Part shown: in pieces, positions 9,126 through 20,079 of the stretch
How the letters are laid out: the number at the start of each line of letters is the position of its first letter
Numbering within the stretch: position 1 is the stretch's first letter
DNA from: Cudoniella acicularis
Lineage: Eukaryota; Ascomycota; Leotiomycetes; Helotiales; Helotiaceae
Reading direction: 5' to 3'
NCBI GenBank assembly: GCA_013054445.1
Contig: JAAMPI010000509.1
Coordinates: 1 to 34,037, forward strand
Length of the DNA stretch: 34,037 nt
The notes under the pieces: generated by a model
What the model was told of the DNA's origin: nothing
Database searches by the model: none
The model's input: only the letters and a program-made list of their open reading frames with translations
Program-made: the position numbers and the translations under genes

Positions 9126-9800
9126 AATAGATATATAGTAATCGGAGATAGTATTATAAGTAAGACGTGTCTCTTTATTAGCTATATAATAAATAAGTTT
9201 TTTTTTTAAATATATTCTTATTATCTTTAAAAATTATACGATAACTATTATATAAGTCGCGATATCGTAATACTAATTCGTAAATATCTAACGTCTTTCT
9301 TTTATAGGGTCGGAGACGAGCTATATATACTTAGATTATTCGATATAGCCGGTTAAGAAGATTACGACCGTCTAAGACCGCTCTCTTACCCCGAGACTAA
9401 CGTATTTTTAATCTACTTCTCTATAATCTCTCCGATATCTTTCCGAAACGTATACGAGAAATAGGTTCTTAAAGTATCCTATTACTGTCCGGGTGTTCTC
9501 TTCTTAATCGTCGATACGTAGATCGATTTAAGAAATAACCCTAGTATAAGAGAAAAGCTAGCTAAATAAAAGATAGAACCGGTTAGGAAAGATCTTAGTA
9601 AGCTAATAGAGAAGAAGCTCCGTTATATTAGTATAGTTAAGTACGTCGAGTATAGTACGCTTACGTAGTATAAGCTAAAAGATATCTTTAATAAGATATA
9701 TTAAAACAAATTATACTAATTATTATAAATTCTAATATTTAATTTAGAATAAGCGATTATTATAGCGCTCTAACTACTAGCCTATAAGAAAATATCTAAG
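9126..9800 (+). pseudogene. Cdc42/Rac-type Rho GTPase, RIP-inactivated, introns visible
   Basis: This is a small Rho-family GTPase, a membrane-bound switch for cell polarity and actin. The P-loop reads GDSIISKT at 9144-9167 (family GDGAVGKT). Switch II reads [20 protein letters not shown] from 9342, where the stop TAA stands for the catalytic Gln. CPGVLFLIV follows, then T-stop-IDLR at 9515 (family TQxDLR, a Cdc42/Rac signature), REKLAKQK, and VKYVEYSTLTQYKLKDIF (G5 ECSALT) ending near 9695. Switch I (IFKNY) is one frame off from the P-loop exon, probably by a small indel in the T10 run near 9200. An intron at 9252-9307 interrupts it at a usual fungal position. A second probable intron starts at 9696, and a short last exon (ATTATTATAGCGCTC near 9753) resembles AIVAAL. 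The prenylation motif was not identified. It was a full host-type gene, not a processed copy. Confidence 0.87.
9252..9307 (+). other. Relic spliceosomal intron in the GTPase pseudogene
   Basis: A 56-base gap in the GTPase frame begins ATAAGT (GTAAGT with G-to-A) and ends TTTTATAG. It contains TACTAATTC (from 9271), which fits a fungal branch site. Joining AT to GGTCGGAGACGAG restores the M-V-G-D-E reading expected after switch I. Confidence 0.75.
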
Positions 9801-10053
9801 CTATTTAATAGATATACCCTATTATAATATAACTATTCTAAGAGATATTAATAAAAGATTATATAGTTAAAAATATTATTTTATATTAATATTAAGATCT
9901 AAGCTCCGACTATAAAGATATAATCTACCTAGCGCTCTACTAGGCCGCCGTTTGAGTAATATATATTAGGATATCTAGCCTAGATTTCTATATTCTTTAA
10001 TACGTATAGTATTTAATTCTCTAAAACCCGGCTATTATATAAAACTTAAGATA
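9800..10053. other. RIP DNA left of the MITE; possible tail of the minus-strand frame
   Basis: On the minus strand a frame reads SNGGLVER-stop-VDYIFIVGA between about 9900 and 9970. It could be the C-terminal end of the gene at 10289-11400 beyond the MITE, although the registers differ. It includes one of the few TGA trinucleotides in the window. Nothing else was recognised. Confidence 0.25.
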
Positions 10054-10288
10054 ACGTCTGTCTTTAAATAATAGAAACCCTTATATACCGGAAAATTAGA
10101 CGAATTTTAAAATTTATAAGGCGTTATATAAATAGAACTCGTATAATAAACTTATTACTAACTTTAAATATAAAAAGTATTTATTATAGTTAATTTAAAA
10201 AAGACGTAATAAAGAAAAATCCGTAATTCTTATAATCTTATTAGTCGTTTCCGGTATACTAGGTTTTCCGCTACTTAAAGACAGACGT
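10054..10288 (+). mobile_element. 235-bp TIR element (MITE), copy 1
   Basis: The left end ACGTCTGTCTTTAA and the right end TTAAAGACAGACGT are inverted repeats extending about 41 bp, to TATACCGGAAA. The element is flanked by TA on both sides (10052-10053 and 10289-10290). TA duplication and a short non-coding body are typical of MITEs mobilised by Tc1/mariner or pogo transposases. The interior (about 150 bp) is AT-rich with no coding signal. The left repeat has more RIP changes than the right. A second copy in the opposite orientation is at 12143-12510, with the whole interior alignable. Confidence 0.85.
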
Positions 10289-10290
10289 TA

Positions 10291-11400
10291 GTAGACTATT
10301 TTTATAAATAATACGCGGGTTAAGAAAAGAGTTAAGCTCTTTAAATTACTTAGCGCCTACTAATTATATATAAACCTAGTACCTATCTCTTTAGCCTATA
10401 TGTTTTATTTCTCTCTTATTATATTCTCTTCTATTATTATACGTTTATATATATATATCTAAACAATTATTTAATAGCTTCTCTAAGTTAACTAAGAGTC
10501 TAGTTTATTACGCGTTAAATAGAGTATCGGTAAAACGAAACTTATATCTAGTTAATATAAAATATTCTTTTTTATATTAATTACTAAAAGTTTTTTATTA
10601 TTATCTACTATTATATATAAGAGCGATATATCTTCTAGACACGTTAGATATAATAGAGCTATTATTAGGTTATTTATATCCGAGATAGATAAGATAGAAT
10701 AATCGTTTTATATTAAGTCGATTAAAAGATAACGAACTATTTTATAAAGAAGTAATATAAGATTTTAGCGTAAGAACCGAAAACCGTCGTTCTTTTCGAA
10801 TATTATAACATATACTTCTAGTAGAGTTACTAGGTAAACTACTTCGCTAACGTCTCTAACTCGAATAAATAGCTTAATTCTTTATAATCTAATAGAAAAT
10901 TTCTTTTCTTCGAAAATAGTTAGCGTATACTTATATTCCTTATCGAGAGCCTTAATTATATTTAAGTATAATTAGATATCGAAATACTTAATTATAACTG
11001 CTTTTAGCGGATTATAGACGTATAGATAGTCTAAACATATAAGGTACGAAACTAAGATAACGTCTAAAGCTTCTTTTTCTTAATCTATTCGATTTATATT
11101 TCTCTAGCTTTATTTTAACCGTACGATCTTAGAGCGGCGATAACTATAATAAACTATAGCGGTATATACGTAAAAGTTTCTATAGTATATTTTATTATTA
11201 AAGAGGCGAGGTTTTCCTAACGTAATAAGAAACTAGTCTAATCGTAAGTATTCGTAAATATTAGCGATTAAAGCTTCTTAAAAAACTTAATTTAGAGACC
11301 GTAATATTATTATTACTAAATATAGCGATTATACTAAAAATAATAAATGTTTAGCTAAAAGATATATCTATAATAGATTATGTCTTAGTCGTTAAAGTTA
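10291..11400 (-). pseudogene. Degenerate minus-strand gene, unidentified, abutted by the MITE
   Basis: I do not recognise the family. The minus frame has stop-free runs of about 40 and about 57 codons between 10540 and 10900, longer than elsewhere. It reads for example FLITLGKPRLFNNK near 11225, EKEALDVILVSYL near 11040 and LEVYVIIFEKNDGF near 10800. Residual TAA/TAG codons fit mutated Gln and Trp. Its downstream end runs into the TA site of the MITE at 10289, so the MITE may have inserted into it. The start is not defined. It could have been an ordinary host gene co-duplicated with its neighbours. Confidence 0.38.
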
Positions 11401-11943
11401 TTATCTATAAAATAATCTAGCTAAAAAGAATATCGGGAAACGAGAATTTTCCGGTAAGGTACGCGCGTAGCTATAAGCGTTCGTAGTTATAAATTTTATT
11501 ATATATAAATCTATCGAGATTATTACTTCTATACCGCCGCTAACTAGGATCCTTAATCGCTTAATTAGAGGAGGTATTAGCCTATATAACGACGTCGTAT
11601 AATAAGGTACGCCCCGGCCGCTATAAGAGTAGTAATAGTATTTAAATATTATAATAGAACCTAGATATCTATATTTAATCGCTCTTTATATTTAAATAAT
11701 AAAAAACGCTTAATAGTAGTGTCGTAAGTCGAGAGGTCTTAATATAATATAAAAGAGACTCTTTTTAAATTTAAAGAGGCGGCGACGACGCGAAATTTTT
11801 TTTTAGAATTAATAAGTTAAGAATATTCGAGAGAGATATAAAATATAACTAAAATAAAAATAAATAGAAATTTTAACGCGTTTATAGATTTTAAAGCGTT
11901 TAAACTCGAAATACTTACGATTTATCTCGTTATAAGGTACGTC
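11401..11943. other. RIP DNA without a recognised feature
   Basis: The stretch holds a few GC-richer patches (ACGCCCCGGCCG near 11610, GGCGGCGACGACGCG near 11779) that survive because they are CpG rather than CpA. No protein, RNA gene or repeat was recognised. Confidence 0.4.
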
Positions 11944-12083
11944 TATTAGATCTTAGATTACGTACGACTATCTAGTAGATAGTCGTAGGTAATAGAGCTA
12001 TTATCACGTATATAAGAACACCTAGTCCCTTAGATATTATAATTAAGTATACTACTATTACTTCTTCTTCTAATCTTTAACTA
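11944..12083 (+). mobile_element. Solo LTR family C, copy 1
   Basis: This 140-bp repeat starts TATTAGATCTTAG (TG-to-TA at the terminus) and ends CTTTAACTA. A TATA box (GTATATAAGAACACCTAG, near 12010) is shared with copy 2, as is the pyrimidine-rich tail TTACTTCTTCTTCTAATC. CGTC flanks it on both sides (11940-11943 and 12084-12087). If the terminal A belongs to the target site, the duplication is ACGTC, so its exact length (4 or 5 bp) is ambiguous. Confidence 0.78.
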
Positions 12084-12142
12084 CGTCTCGATACGTAAGG
12101 ATAGACGTTATTATTACCTTTAAAAAGACTTTAATATATCTA

Positions 12143-12510
12143 ACGTCGGTTCTTAAATAATAGAAAACTATTAGATCCTAGATTACGTATAGCTATCTAC
12201 TAGGCAGCTATAGTCTTTTGTCTATATAAGAACACCTAGACAGCTAGCTTTTATAATTAAATATACTATTATTACTTCTTCTTCTAATCTCTAACTAAAA
12301 CCCGGTATACTAGAAACAACTAATAAGATTCTAAGGATTACGGATTTATTATATTAACGTCTTCTTTAAACTAACTATAATAAAAACTTTTTAAAGTAAA
12401 AGTTAGTAATAGGTTTATTATACTAGTTCTATTTATATAGCGACTCGTAAATATTAAAATTTATCTAATTTTCCGGCACGTAAGGTTTTCCGTTACGTAA
12501 AGACAGATAT
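12143..12510 (-). mobile_element. TIR element (MITE), copy 2, split by an LTR
   Basis: The left end ACGTCGGTTCTTAAATAA and the right end GTTACGTAAAGACAGATAT match the terminal repeats of the MITE at 10054-10288. The interior aligns to that copy in the opposite orientation. TA flanks both ends (12141-12142 and 12511-12512). After removing the LTR at 12169-12297 and one target-site copy, the remaining length matches copy 1. Confidence 0.83.
12169..12297 (+). mobile_element. Solo LTR family C, copy 2, nested in MITE copy 2
   Basis: This 129-bp relative of the repeat at 11944-12083 runs from TATTAGATCCTAG to CTCTAACTA and sits inside the left terminal repeat of the MITE. AAAC (12165-12168 and 12298-12301; AAAAC if the last LTR base is counted) is the target-site duplication. 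The MITE sequence reads through once it is removed. Order of events: MITE insertion, then LTR insertion, then RIP on both. Confidence 0.82.
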
Positions 12511-13395
12511 TAATAATAATCTTTTCTAAAGTTAATAAAGACTTACGGCTTTAATAGACGAATATCTAGAATTAAAGCTGTTTACCGTTAATAATAGGTT
12601 TAATAGTCTTAGCTATTCCGGTATATGTTTTTATACTCTTATTTAGCTTAATATCTAGTTTAGATATACTATTAGCTAATTTACTAGCTAAGAAATATAT
12701 TATACTAGAAGTTATAAGATAAAGTACGTAATATAGAGCGAAAGATAACTCGTAACTTAGAGCTTAAGAAGAAGATAGTATAGAAGAAAGTTTATTATCT
12801 AAGAGATATAATACGAGAGAAGTTTATAAGATAATATTTACGAGATAAAGCGAGTAAAAGATAAAGCGAAAGATAATACGTAAAAGACCCGACTTAGAAG
12901 TAAAAGTAACGTATAGGTAGTATAGTATAAGAAGAGAATAGAATACTCGAAGAGAGAGTCTAGCTTTAGTACGGGGTTATAAATATAAAGGATAGGAATC
13001 GCTAGTATAGTCGAAGATATAATAGGAAGAGCGAGGAACGATATTATTAATAAGAACGATCGGAAGGTAGAATAGAGGCGAATAGCCCTCTAATAGGCGT
13101 AGAAGCCTATAGAGACGTAGCGCTTAAAGGTAATATTATATACCTCTTTTATATTAAACTTAATATCGTCTATTAAGCCTTAGACTTATAATTCCTATAT
13201 CTAATCGTACTTTCTACTATTTTCTACGTAACGATTATATCTATCTCTATATATAATAAGCCGTATTTATAGCTATAATCTTAAAGTCGTTATAAATCTA
13301 GTATATATTATTTAGGTAAGCTCTTAGGCTCTTAAAGTTTAAATACTTATCTAAATTATAACGTAGGTAATAAAACCCGAGTTATAGTTAAAGAA
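12511..13395. other. RIP DNA, possible coding relic of unclear strand
   Basis: On the plus strand 12585-12700 would give a hydrophobic segment followed by a Lys/Arg/Glu-rich stretch to about 13110. The minus strand of the same interval has unusually few TAA/TAG codons. The strand cannot be decided from sequence alone and no family was recognised. Confidence 0.25.
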
Positions 13396-13399
13396 GGTA

Positions 13400-15785
13400 A
13401 GACAAATAGAGCGGAGCTATCTAGGAGCGGCTAAAGCTTTTTCTAAGTCTAAAATATAAAAAGTATTTATATCTCTCGTACGATTAGCTCTCGGATAAGT
13501 ACTTTTAAATAATAATTAGTAAGTAGGTACTAAGGTAGCTCTCGAGCCGATATAGTATTAATCGTAATATAGTTATATTTTTAGAAAACTATAATATCTA
13601 TTACGCCTATAATCGTAATCTTAATCTAGTCTTAATCGCTTAATAGCTAAGTCGTATAATAGTAAAGCCTCTAAAGCTATCGTCCGCTTTTTATCGCCTA
13701 TATTAACCTTTTCTAGCTACCGGATACTTTATTAATATATACGATCGTATAAATCTATTCTAGCTGTCTTAGAAAAAGAAGTAGGATTTAAATTATCGTT
13801 TAGAGAGCCGGACCTTAATTCTTTAATTAGGTAATCGGACTTTCCTAGCCTCTTAAGCTAGCGTGTCTCTTTACTCTTACTATTCTCCGATACTTCGCCG
13901 TATCGCTTTACTATCTCTTATAACTCTTTAAAACTAATAGTATCTTTAAACAAACGATTCTTATAGATCTTTAATATTCGTAGAAACCGTAGAATAAAAT
14001 ATCTAGCGTTTACTAGTTTATCGAAGCTAGCTTCTATTAACTCTATTATAAATAGACGTTTAAATAGCTCGGCTAGTTAGAGCTACCTTTCGTAATCGAA
14101 TCTAACGTCGAACTCTAGTACGGAAGTAGTAAACGGTACTCGTTCGAAGTAACTATTACGGTTAAAGTATAAAATATTATCTTTCGGGATATTATATCGG
14201 CCGACTATATCGATAATATAGAACCTTAGCTTAATATTAAAGCGATAGACCTTATCCTTGTTCTCTAAATATCTAATAGAAAATAATATCTATTATAACT
14301 TTCTAATACTAATCTTTTACTTATCTTTTACGTTATATCGCCTACTAATAATAATAAAGTTAGTTATATCCCCGAGACCCGGAATATAGTCTTTCTTTAA
14401 TTTAATAAATAACTTAGTTCTATTAAATAAGAAGTAGGTATTATTACTACCTTTTAATACGAATCCTTCTTATCGTCTAATAATAGCTCGAATAAATATT
14501 TTATTAAATACTTCTAGTATATTAAAAGACGAGAAGTCGATTATCTAATAAGTTTTAATATCGACTCGGCTAAGAATATATTTAATCAGGAACTAAAATA
14601 GTCGACGCCGTTTGTTATAACTCTTTCTAATATATATAATATTATCTAGTAATAGTATATCGTAGAGTATAATTATAAGATACTTATTTAAGTTAACTAG
14701 CGAGTCCTTAGAAGTTCCGAGAGAGCGTCCTAATCGTTATATATACTTACGAATTTTATAAAAAGGTTCGATTCTCTTCTTATTATCGTTCTATACTAGT
14801 AGCTCTCCTTCTAATATATATTACCTCTTAATCTTATAATCTATCGTATCGAGCTTTATACTATCTCGTAGCGGGCGATAAAGCTCTATACGGTCGTTAG
14901 TCGAGTCTTTCTCGCTTTTAGAAAAGATTTTAATCTAATATCGGGGGTTGTTTAGGTTAATATAGATTTAATAGTATTCGCCGTTATATTTTCGTTCGAT
15001 ACTTATTCGTCTTAGACCCGCTAATTAGTAATAATACTTAATACTTCTTATCTTATTATAGGCCGGCCGTATAACTATTACTCCGACCTAAAGTTCGAGC
15101 GTATTATCTATAATTTCTCTTAATAGACCTTTAGCGTCCTTCGCTACTCGATAAGGTATACGAGAGATAATAGGTTCGCTAAAGAGCTTTATAACGGCTT
15201 CGAGCGAACTTTAAAATCTTAAGAGATTAGATAAAAAGAAGTAAAATTATTATATCGCTAATATTTCTAAGACGTAAACCGAGCTATAATCTTTTAATAA
15301 TATACGAACTATCTATTTCGCCTCGAAACTATTCGATATCCGGAATATTCTCGAAAATAACTCGTCTATATAGATTAGCCTTCTATATTTCTCGTTAACC
15401 CTTTCTTTTAGACTAGTAGACGAGAATAATAAAGTAATAGTAATCCGATCTAAGATCTTATCGATCTCTTTAAGAGTTATATTAGAGCTAGGCCTAGGCT
15501 TATTGTCTGTTATAGATATAACGCGCTCGATATAAGATACGAAGTTTATACTACCCTTAGTCTTCTAGTTTTATAAATCCTTTATCCGGGTTAATCTAAG
15601 ACATTAGGCCTATTATATAATCGCTTTAAGGCGTCTTTCTCTTAGACCGAAGACCCGATCTAGTCTACGTTCGGGAAAGAGATATAATAAGAATACGACT
15701 GTTATTAGACCTCGTCTTAAAATAATTTTATAATATTTATTATATTAGATAATAACTGTTCGTACGTTAAGGTTCTAGATCGTAT
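13400..15785 (-). pseudogene. ATP-dependent DNA ligase, RIP-inactivated
   Basis: The minus strand carries the N-terminal, adenylation and OB-fold regions of a eukaryotic-type ATP-dependent DNA ligase, which seals nicks through a lysyl-AMP intermediate. The start is placed at 15783-15785 (ATA for ATG). The N-terminal domain has FPERRLDRVFGLRERRLKAI and, further on, SFEAKQIVRILLKDYS. Motif I is KYNGEYYQI (AAA TAT AAC GGC at about 14979-14991), with the family Asp changed to Asn. Motif III is ILEGELLV, motif IV is EGFVLKG (14446-14469), and motif V is FIKLKKDYIPGLGD (14388-14412). About 300 further codons follow and could be a C-terminal extension; the exact end is uncertain. Gln/Trp codons are scattered TAA/TAG. 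The length of about 790 codons suits a full gene. It may be a fungal accessory ligase paralogue rather than LIG1 or LIG4; this was not resolved. Confidence 0.85.
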
Positions 15786-16500
15786 TTATATTTAATAACT
15801 TTATACGGTTATTATTAAGCTTATTAAGAAGATTTTATAATAAGCTTAATAGAAAGGTTATATTAATAGAAAGATTTATAGTTAAGAGAATTTTTATTTA
15901 TATTAAAGAAGGTCTCGGAATATATAAATATATACGATATAAAAAAGTATAGCTATATAAGCTATAGCTTATATATAAGTACTGTCTACCCTAAGTAGAC
16001 ACCGTTCCCTTACTCTTCGTATAATACTATTATCTTATTCTAGCTAGTCAGGGATTATAAATAAAGCGAATTAGATAATATAAAAAGTTATCGTTCTACT
16101 AGTCCCTAGCTCCTATAACTAATAAGATATAGTATTAAACTATCTAACGATCCTCTAATCCTCGTAGGTAATATTATAGATAAATAGTAATATAGCGTAC
16201 TAAAATAAACACTATATTTCGTTTAAAGTATTATTTTAATTATCCTAGAAAGCTAACTACGGTACTTATAAGATTAATACTACTAATAGAGGCTTATAAG
16301 TCGGATCCTTCTAATAGAAAAGGGTTCTAGAATTAAAGAGTAGTTCTAATAGCTATCGCGTATAAATATATTTATTTAAATAGATCTATTAGAGCGGATT
16401 TTTTTAAGAGCTTAGAATTAGCCCTAGAGCTATAGTTATAGACGATAACTAAGCTTAAAAGAATACGTTAGAAGAAGTATTCTCGTACGCCCTTAAACTA
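15786..16500. other. RIP DNA upstream of the ligase pseudogene
   Basis: This would contain the ligase promoter. It includes the self-complementary stretch AGCTATATAAGCTATAGCTTATAT near 15951 and the less mutated segment ACTGTCTACCCTAAGTAGACACC near 15981. No gene family was recognised. Confidence 0.35.
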
Positions 16501-19500
16501 TTCTATATTTAATAAATAAACTAGTATATTCTTATCGACTATAAGAATACTATATAGCGTATAGTTATTTAAGCACGTACGATTTAGTAGTTTAACGAGT
16601 ACTAGCTTAAATTCTAGATAAAATATACTAACTATAAGGCTTAGTAATATATAACGTACTTATAAAATAAATAGCTAAAGGAAGGCTAAAAAGAGAACTA
16701 GTAAAGCAGGCGGGGAAGAAGAAGCTATACTTTAGTTAGTAGAAGGGAAATACTATACGAGACACGGTCGGCCTTATTATAAAGAGAGACCTAGTAAGGT
16801 AACGCGAAGAGGTTTATCTTATAGTATATAAAGGCTTCGCCTATTATAGCTATCGTATCGTTAATTATTACGAACTTACGAAGTATATCTCTTAATAGTA
16901 TTTAGGTAGCCGCTAAGCTACGAGTTTAAGGATTAGTAATCTTTATAACGATATCTATTTTAGACTTAGACTTACGGCGCGTCTCGGCTATACTAGATTA
17001 TTAAGAAGGATAAGAGTACGATTTAGCCGGTTACTAGTCGAGATATAAATAAACATATATAGTCGGTATACTAGCGAGAGCGTATAAGAGCTAAAGAATA
17101 GGAGCGTACTTATAGTATAAATATAACCGTACCGACACTAGCTAGAACACGTTTATAGATAGATTAAGGCTTACGCCGTAATATCTTACGGAGTCTTATC
17201 GAGATAGCTTAAGGCTCTCCGCTAACGGATTACGTTCTTAAGCTAAGTTTAAACCCCGCGGATCCGGAACTAGTAAGTCTATAAGATAATAAGGCTAAGA
17301 TTATTCTTTTTATAATAGTCGTAGATTATATACTTAATCGTCGCGAGAAAGCTATACGGTATACCGGCCGAACGCTTCTCTACTAGCTCCGAAGCACTTA
17401 TATAGAATACTATTAGAATAGTAAGAGCTACGGACGTTAGTATATATATTAAAGAACCCCTATTAAAAGGCTAATAATAAAACAGATAAATATAAAACTT
17501 AATAATAATTAATAATCTATAATATTATTTACGAAAAAGACGATATAAAATCGGCTTAAAACTTATAAAGAGTTAGATTAAGAGAAGTTATAAAGGCCGT
17601 ATAAGGGTTTAGTAAAACAGAGTTAAAGATATATATATTAATAATATAACGCGCGAAAGCGGAATTATAATAAGGCTTTAATTAGGTCTTCGAGGGTATA
17701 CGTAAAAATTCTATAAAAGAGCTACGCTATAAGAGCGTATGTTTTCGTAGATATTCTCTAATAATCTTAGAAATTTATACGAATTAAAGTAATAGAGATC
17801 TATTTTAAAGGGAAGGCTCGAGAGAAACTTAGTTTATACGCTATATAGTTATACTATTAAGATTTATTTCTAAAATTAAAAAAACGACGCCTTAGTAAAA
17901 TAAAGAGATAACTCTAGCGATACGCCGCTAAGAACAATTTCTATCTACTAGAGATATAGATAAGAAAACCTAGTAATAATAAGATATAATTATCGTTTAT
18001 ACCGAACTAAGAACGTCGTCTATAACCTTCTCGCTCTTATACGGTTTCTTATATAACTTATCTAATACTACTTAAGATTTTACTTTTATAATACTAGCTC
18101 TTATCGAATATTCTTAATTAAACTTTAAAAATATCTCGTTAGAACCTCTAAACACGATTTATATATTTAATAATTCTAAAACTAATAACGAAAGAAAAGT
18201 AGCTTTATCTCGCTCGACTAATACTAACCTTTAGTTATTAGATTACTTTATACTTACTAATACTACTATAAAACTTATAGGCTAGGCCTAGGCTTAGTAA
18301 GCGTCTCGTCTTCCTCGAGCTATAGCGAACGAGCCTCGGATAGAGATTATTAACTTAATATCGGACGATAATAGATCTAAGCCCGACGGCTTAATCGAAT
18401 ACGATATATATAAGGACGAAGAGGAATTTCCGGATATACTAGAACTACCCGCCTAACCCTAGTGCCTTAGCTAAGCTAAAGCTCGACTAAGTGCTTTCGT
18501 AGATCTACTAGGCCTCGAATTACTACGGATTACACCTCCCGCTTATATCTTTATAAGACAACCGAGTCTACCTTATATAAGAAATTAAGCTTTACGTAAA
18601 TACGTCTAGATCGTAATAGATGTCTTTTCTAAAATATACTTCGATTACGTATCGGAACTCTATAATAAGATTACTAAATCTTCGGAGCGTCTTATTACTT
18701 ATATCCTAGATTAGATAGAAAGTAGAATATTATATCTTAAAGTAAAGAATAAGATAAAAGACTTAAAGAGAAAGTAAGCCGTCGACGAAATCGAAGTAGA
18801 ACGCGAAATAAAACGTAAAGCTATATTCGAAGAAGAAGGGAATAAAAGGCGAGCTTAAGAAGAAGAGGCTATAAAAGAATATATATACTATTTTAGAGAG
18901 TATCTACTTAATAGGATAGCTTATTATAATATAGATAAGATATACTAGTTTTATAGAAGCTATACGCTTCGAAATACCGAGACTAAAGTCGGCTAGTCTA
19001 AGTATAAGCTTTATTATATATCGATAGAGAGCTATAAAGCACGATTTATAGTCTCTTAAAGGTATAGTATTCCGACGGCTAGTCTAGATCTCTTTACTAA
19101 CTATAGCTAAAGATTAATTCTTAGATAAAAAGATAAAAGTCGCGTTAGAAAAAAACGAATAAAAAATAAATCTCCGCTTAATAAGTATAGAAAACCTTAC
19201 TAGCTGTCTTTTCTATCCTTTTATAGCTAAATATCCGCTTATCGAAATTAATCGTAAGTTTAGATACTAGGCTCCTAATTATAAAAAGCTTACTTACCGT
19301 CTTTATAACCTCGAGTCGTATATTCCGAAAAGTTACGAAAAGAACGCTAAAGAGACTAGCCTTTCTATACGCCGTCGTATCGAGGAAACTATATCCGCGA
19401 CTCTAATTAAAAAGTATAATAAATACGAAACGTTATTTATTAAAGAAGAGAGGTATAATAAGATACGATATACGCTTAAGGGGTATAGTAATATATAGTA

Positions 19501-19893
19501 CTATATATATTTAAAATCTTACGATTATAACTACTTTAATAATCAGGGTTAGGATAATACTAAAAACTATTATTTATTTAAAAGCGTTAAGACGAGACAC
19601 GACGTAAAAGTTAATAAAGCCGAAAAAGAGGTATTAGAATAGGTTCGAGCTAAGTATCTAGAATATACTAAGGATAACTTAAAGGTAAAGATATTAGAAG
19701 ATATTAGGAAAGATAACGAGTAGAGGAAAATAAGAGACCCTAGACTTAACGGTGCTCTCTACTTTCTATAGGCCGATAAAGATAATAACGAAACTAAAGA
19801 AGACGATAATAACGAAACTAAGGACGACGATAATAACGACGCCGAGGACGACGGTAAAGAAGACGATAACGAAGGCGATAACGAAGAGTAGCT
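16500..19893 (+). pseudogene. Degenerate plus-strand gene with acidic repetitive tail, unidentified
   Basis: I do not recognise the family. The best evidence for coding is the 3' end: 19779-19890 is built of GATAATAACGAA-like units and reads in frame as an Asp/Glu/Asn-rich tail (DNNETKEDD, then DDDNNDAEDDG, ending GDNEE and TAG at 19891-19893). Such tails are common in nuclear proteins. Upstream are mixed-charge helical segments (EEEGNKRRAQEEEAIKEY near 18830-18890) and a serine/acidic part near 18350-18430 (SDDNRSKPDG). The register changes near 19130-19185 inside A-rich runs. The same frame can be followed upstream to about 16500, but that part rests only on readability and is doubtful. Confidence 0.38.
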
Positions 19894-20079
19894 CTAGAGA
19901 TTAAGAAAAGGGTAGGTAAAGCTACGGCGTACTTTCGATTAATTTATATTAAACTTAGTATATTATATATAGCTAGGAAACGGAATAGCTATAGTTAGGG
20001 TAGGGTATAGTAGCGTTTCTAATACCTTTACGGACATCTAAGATATCTCCGTAAACTTAGCGTTATAGGTTAAGTATTA

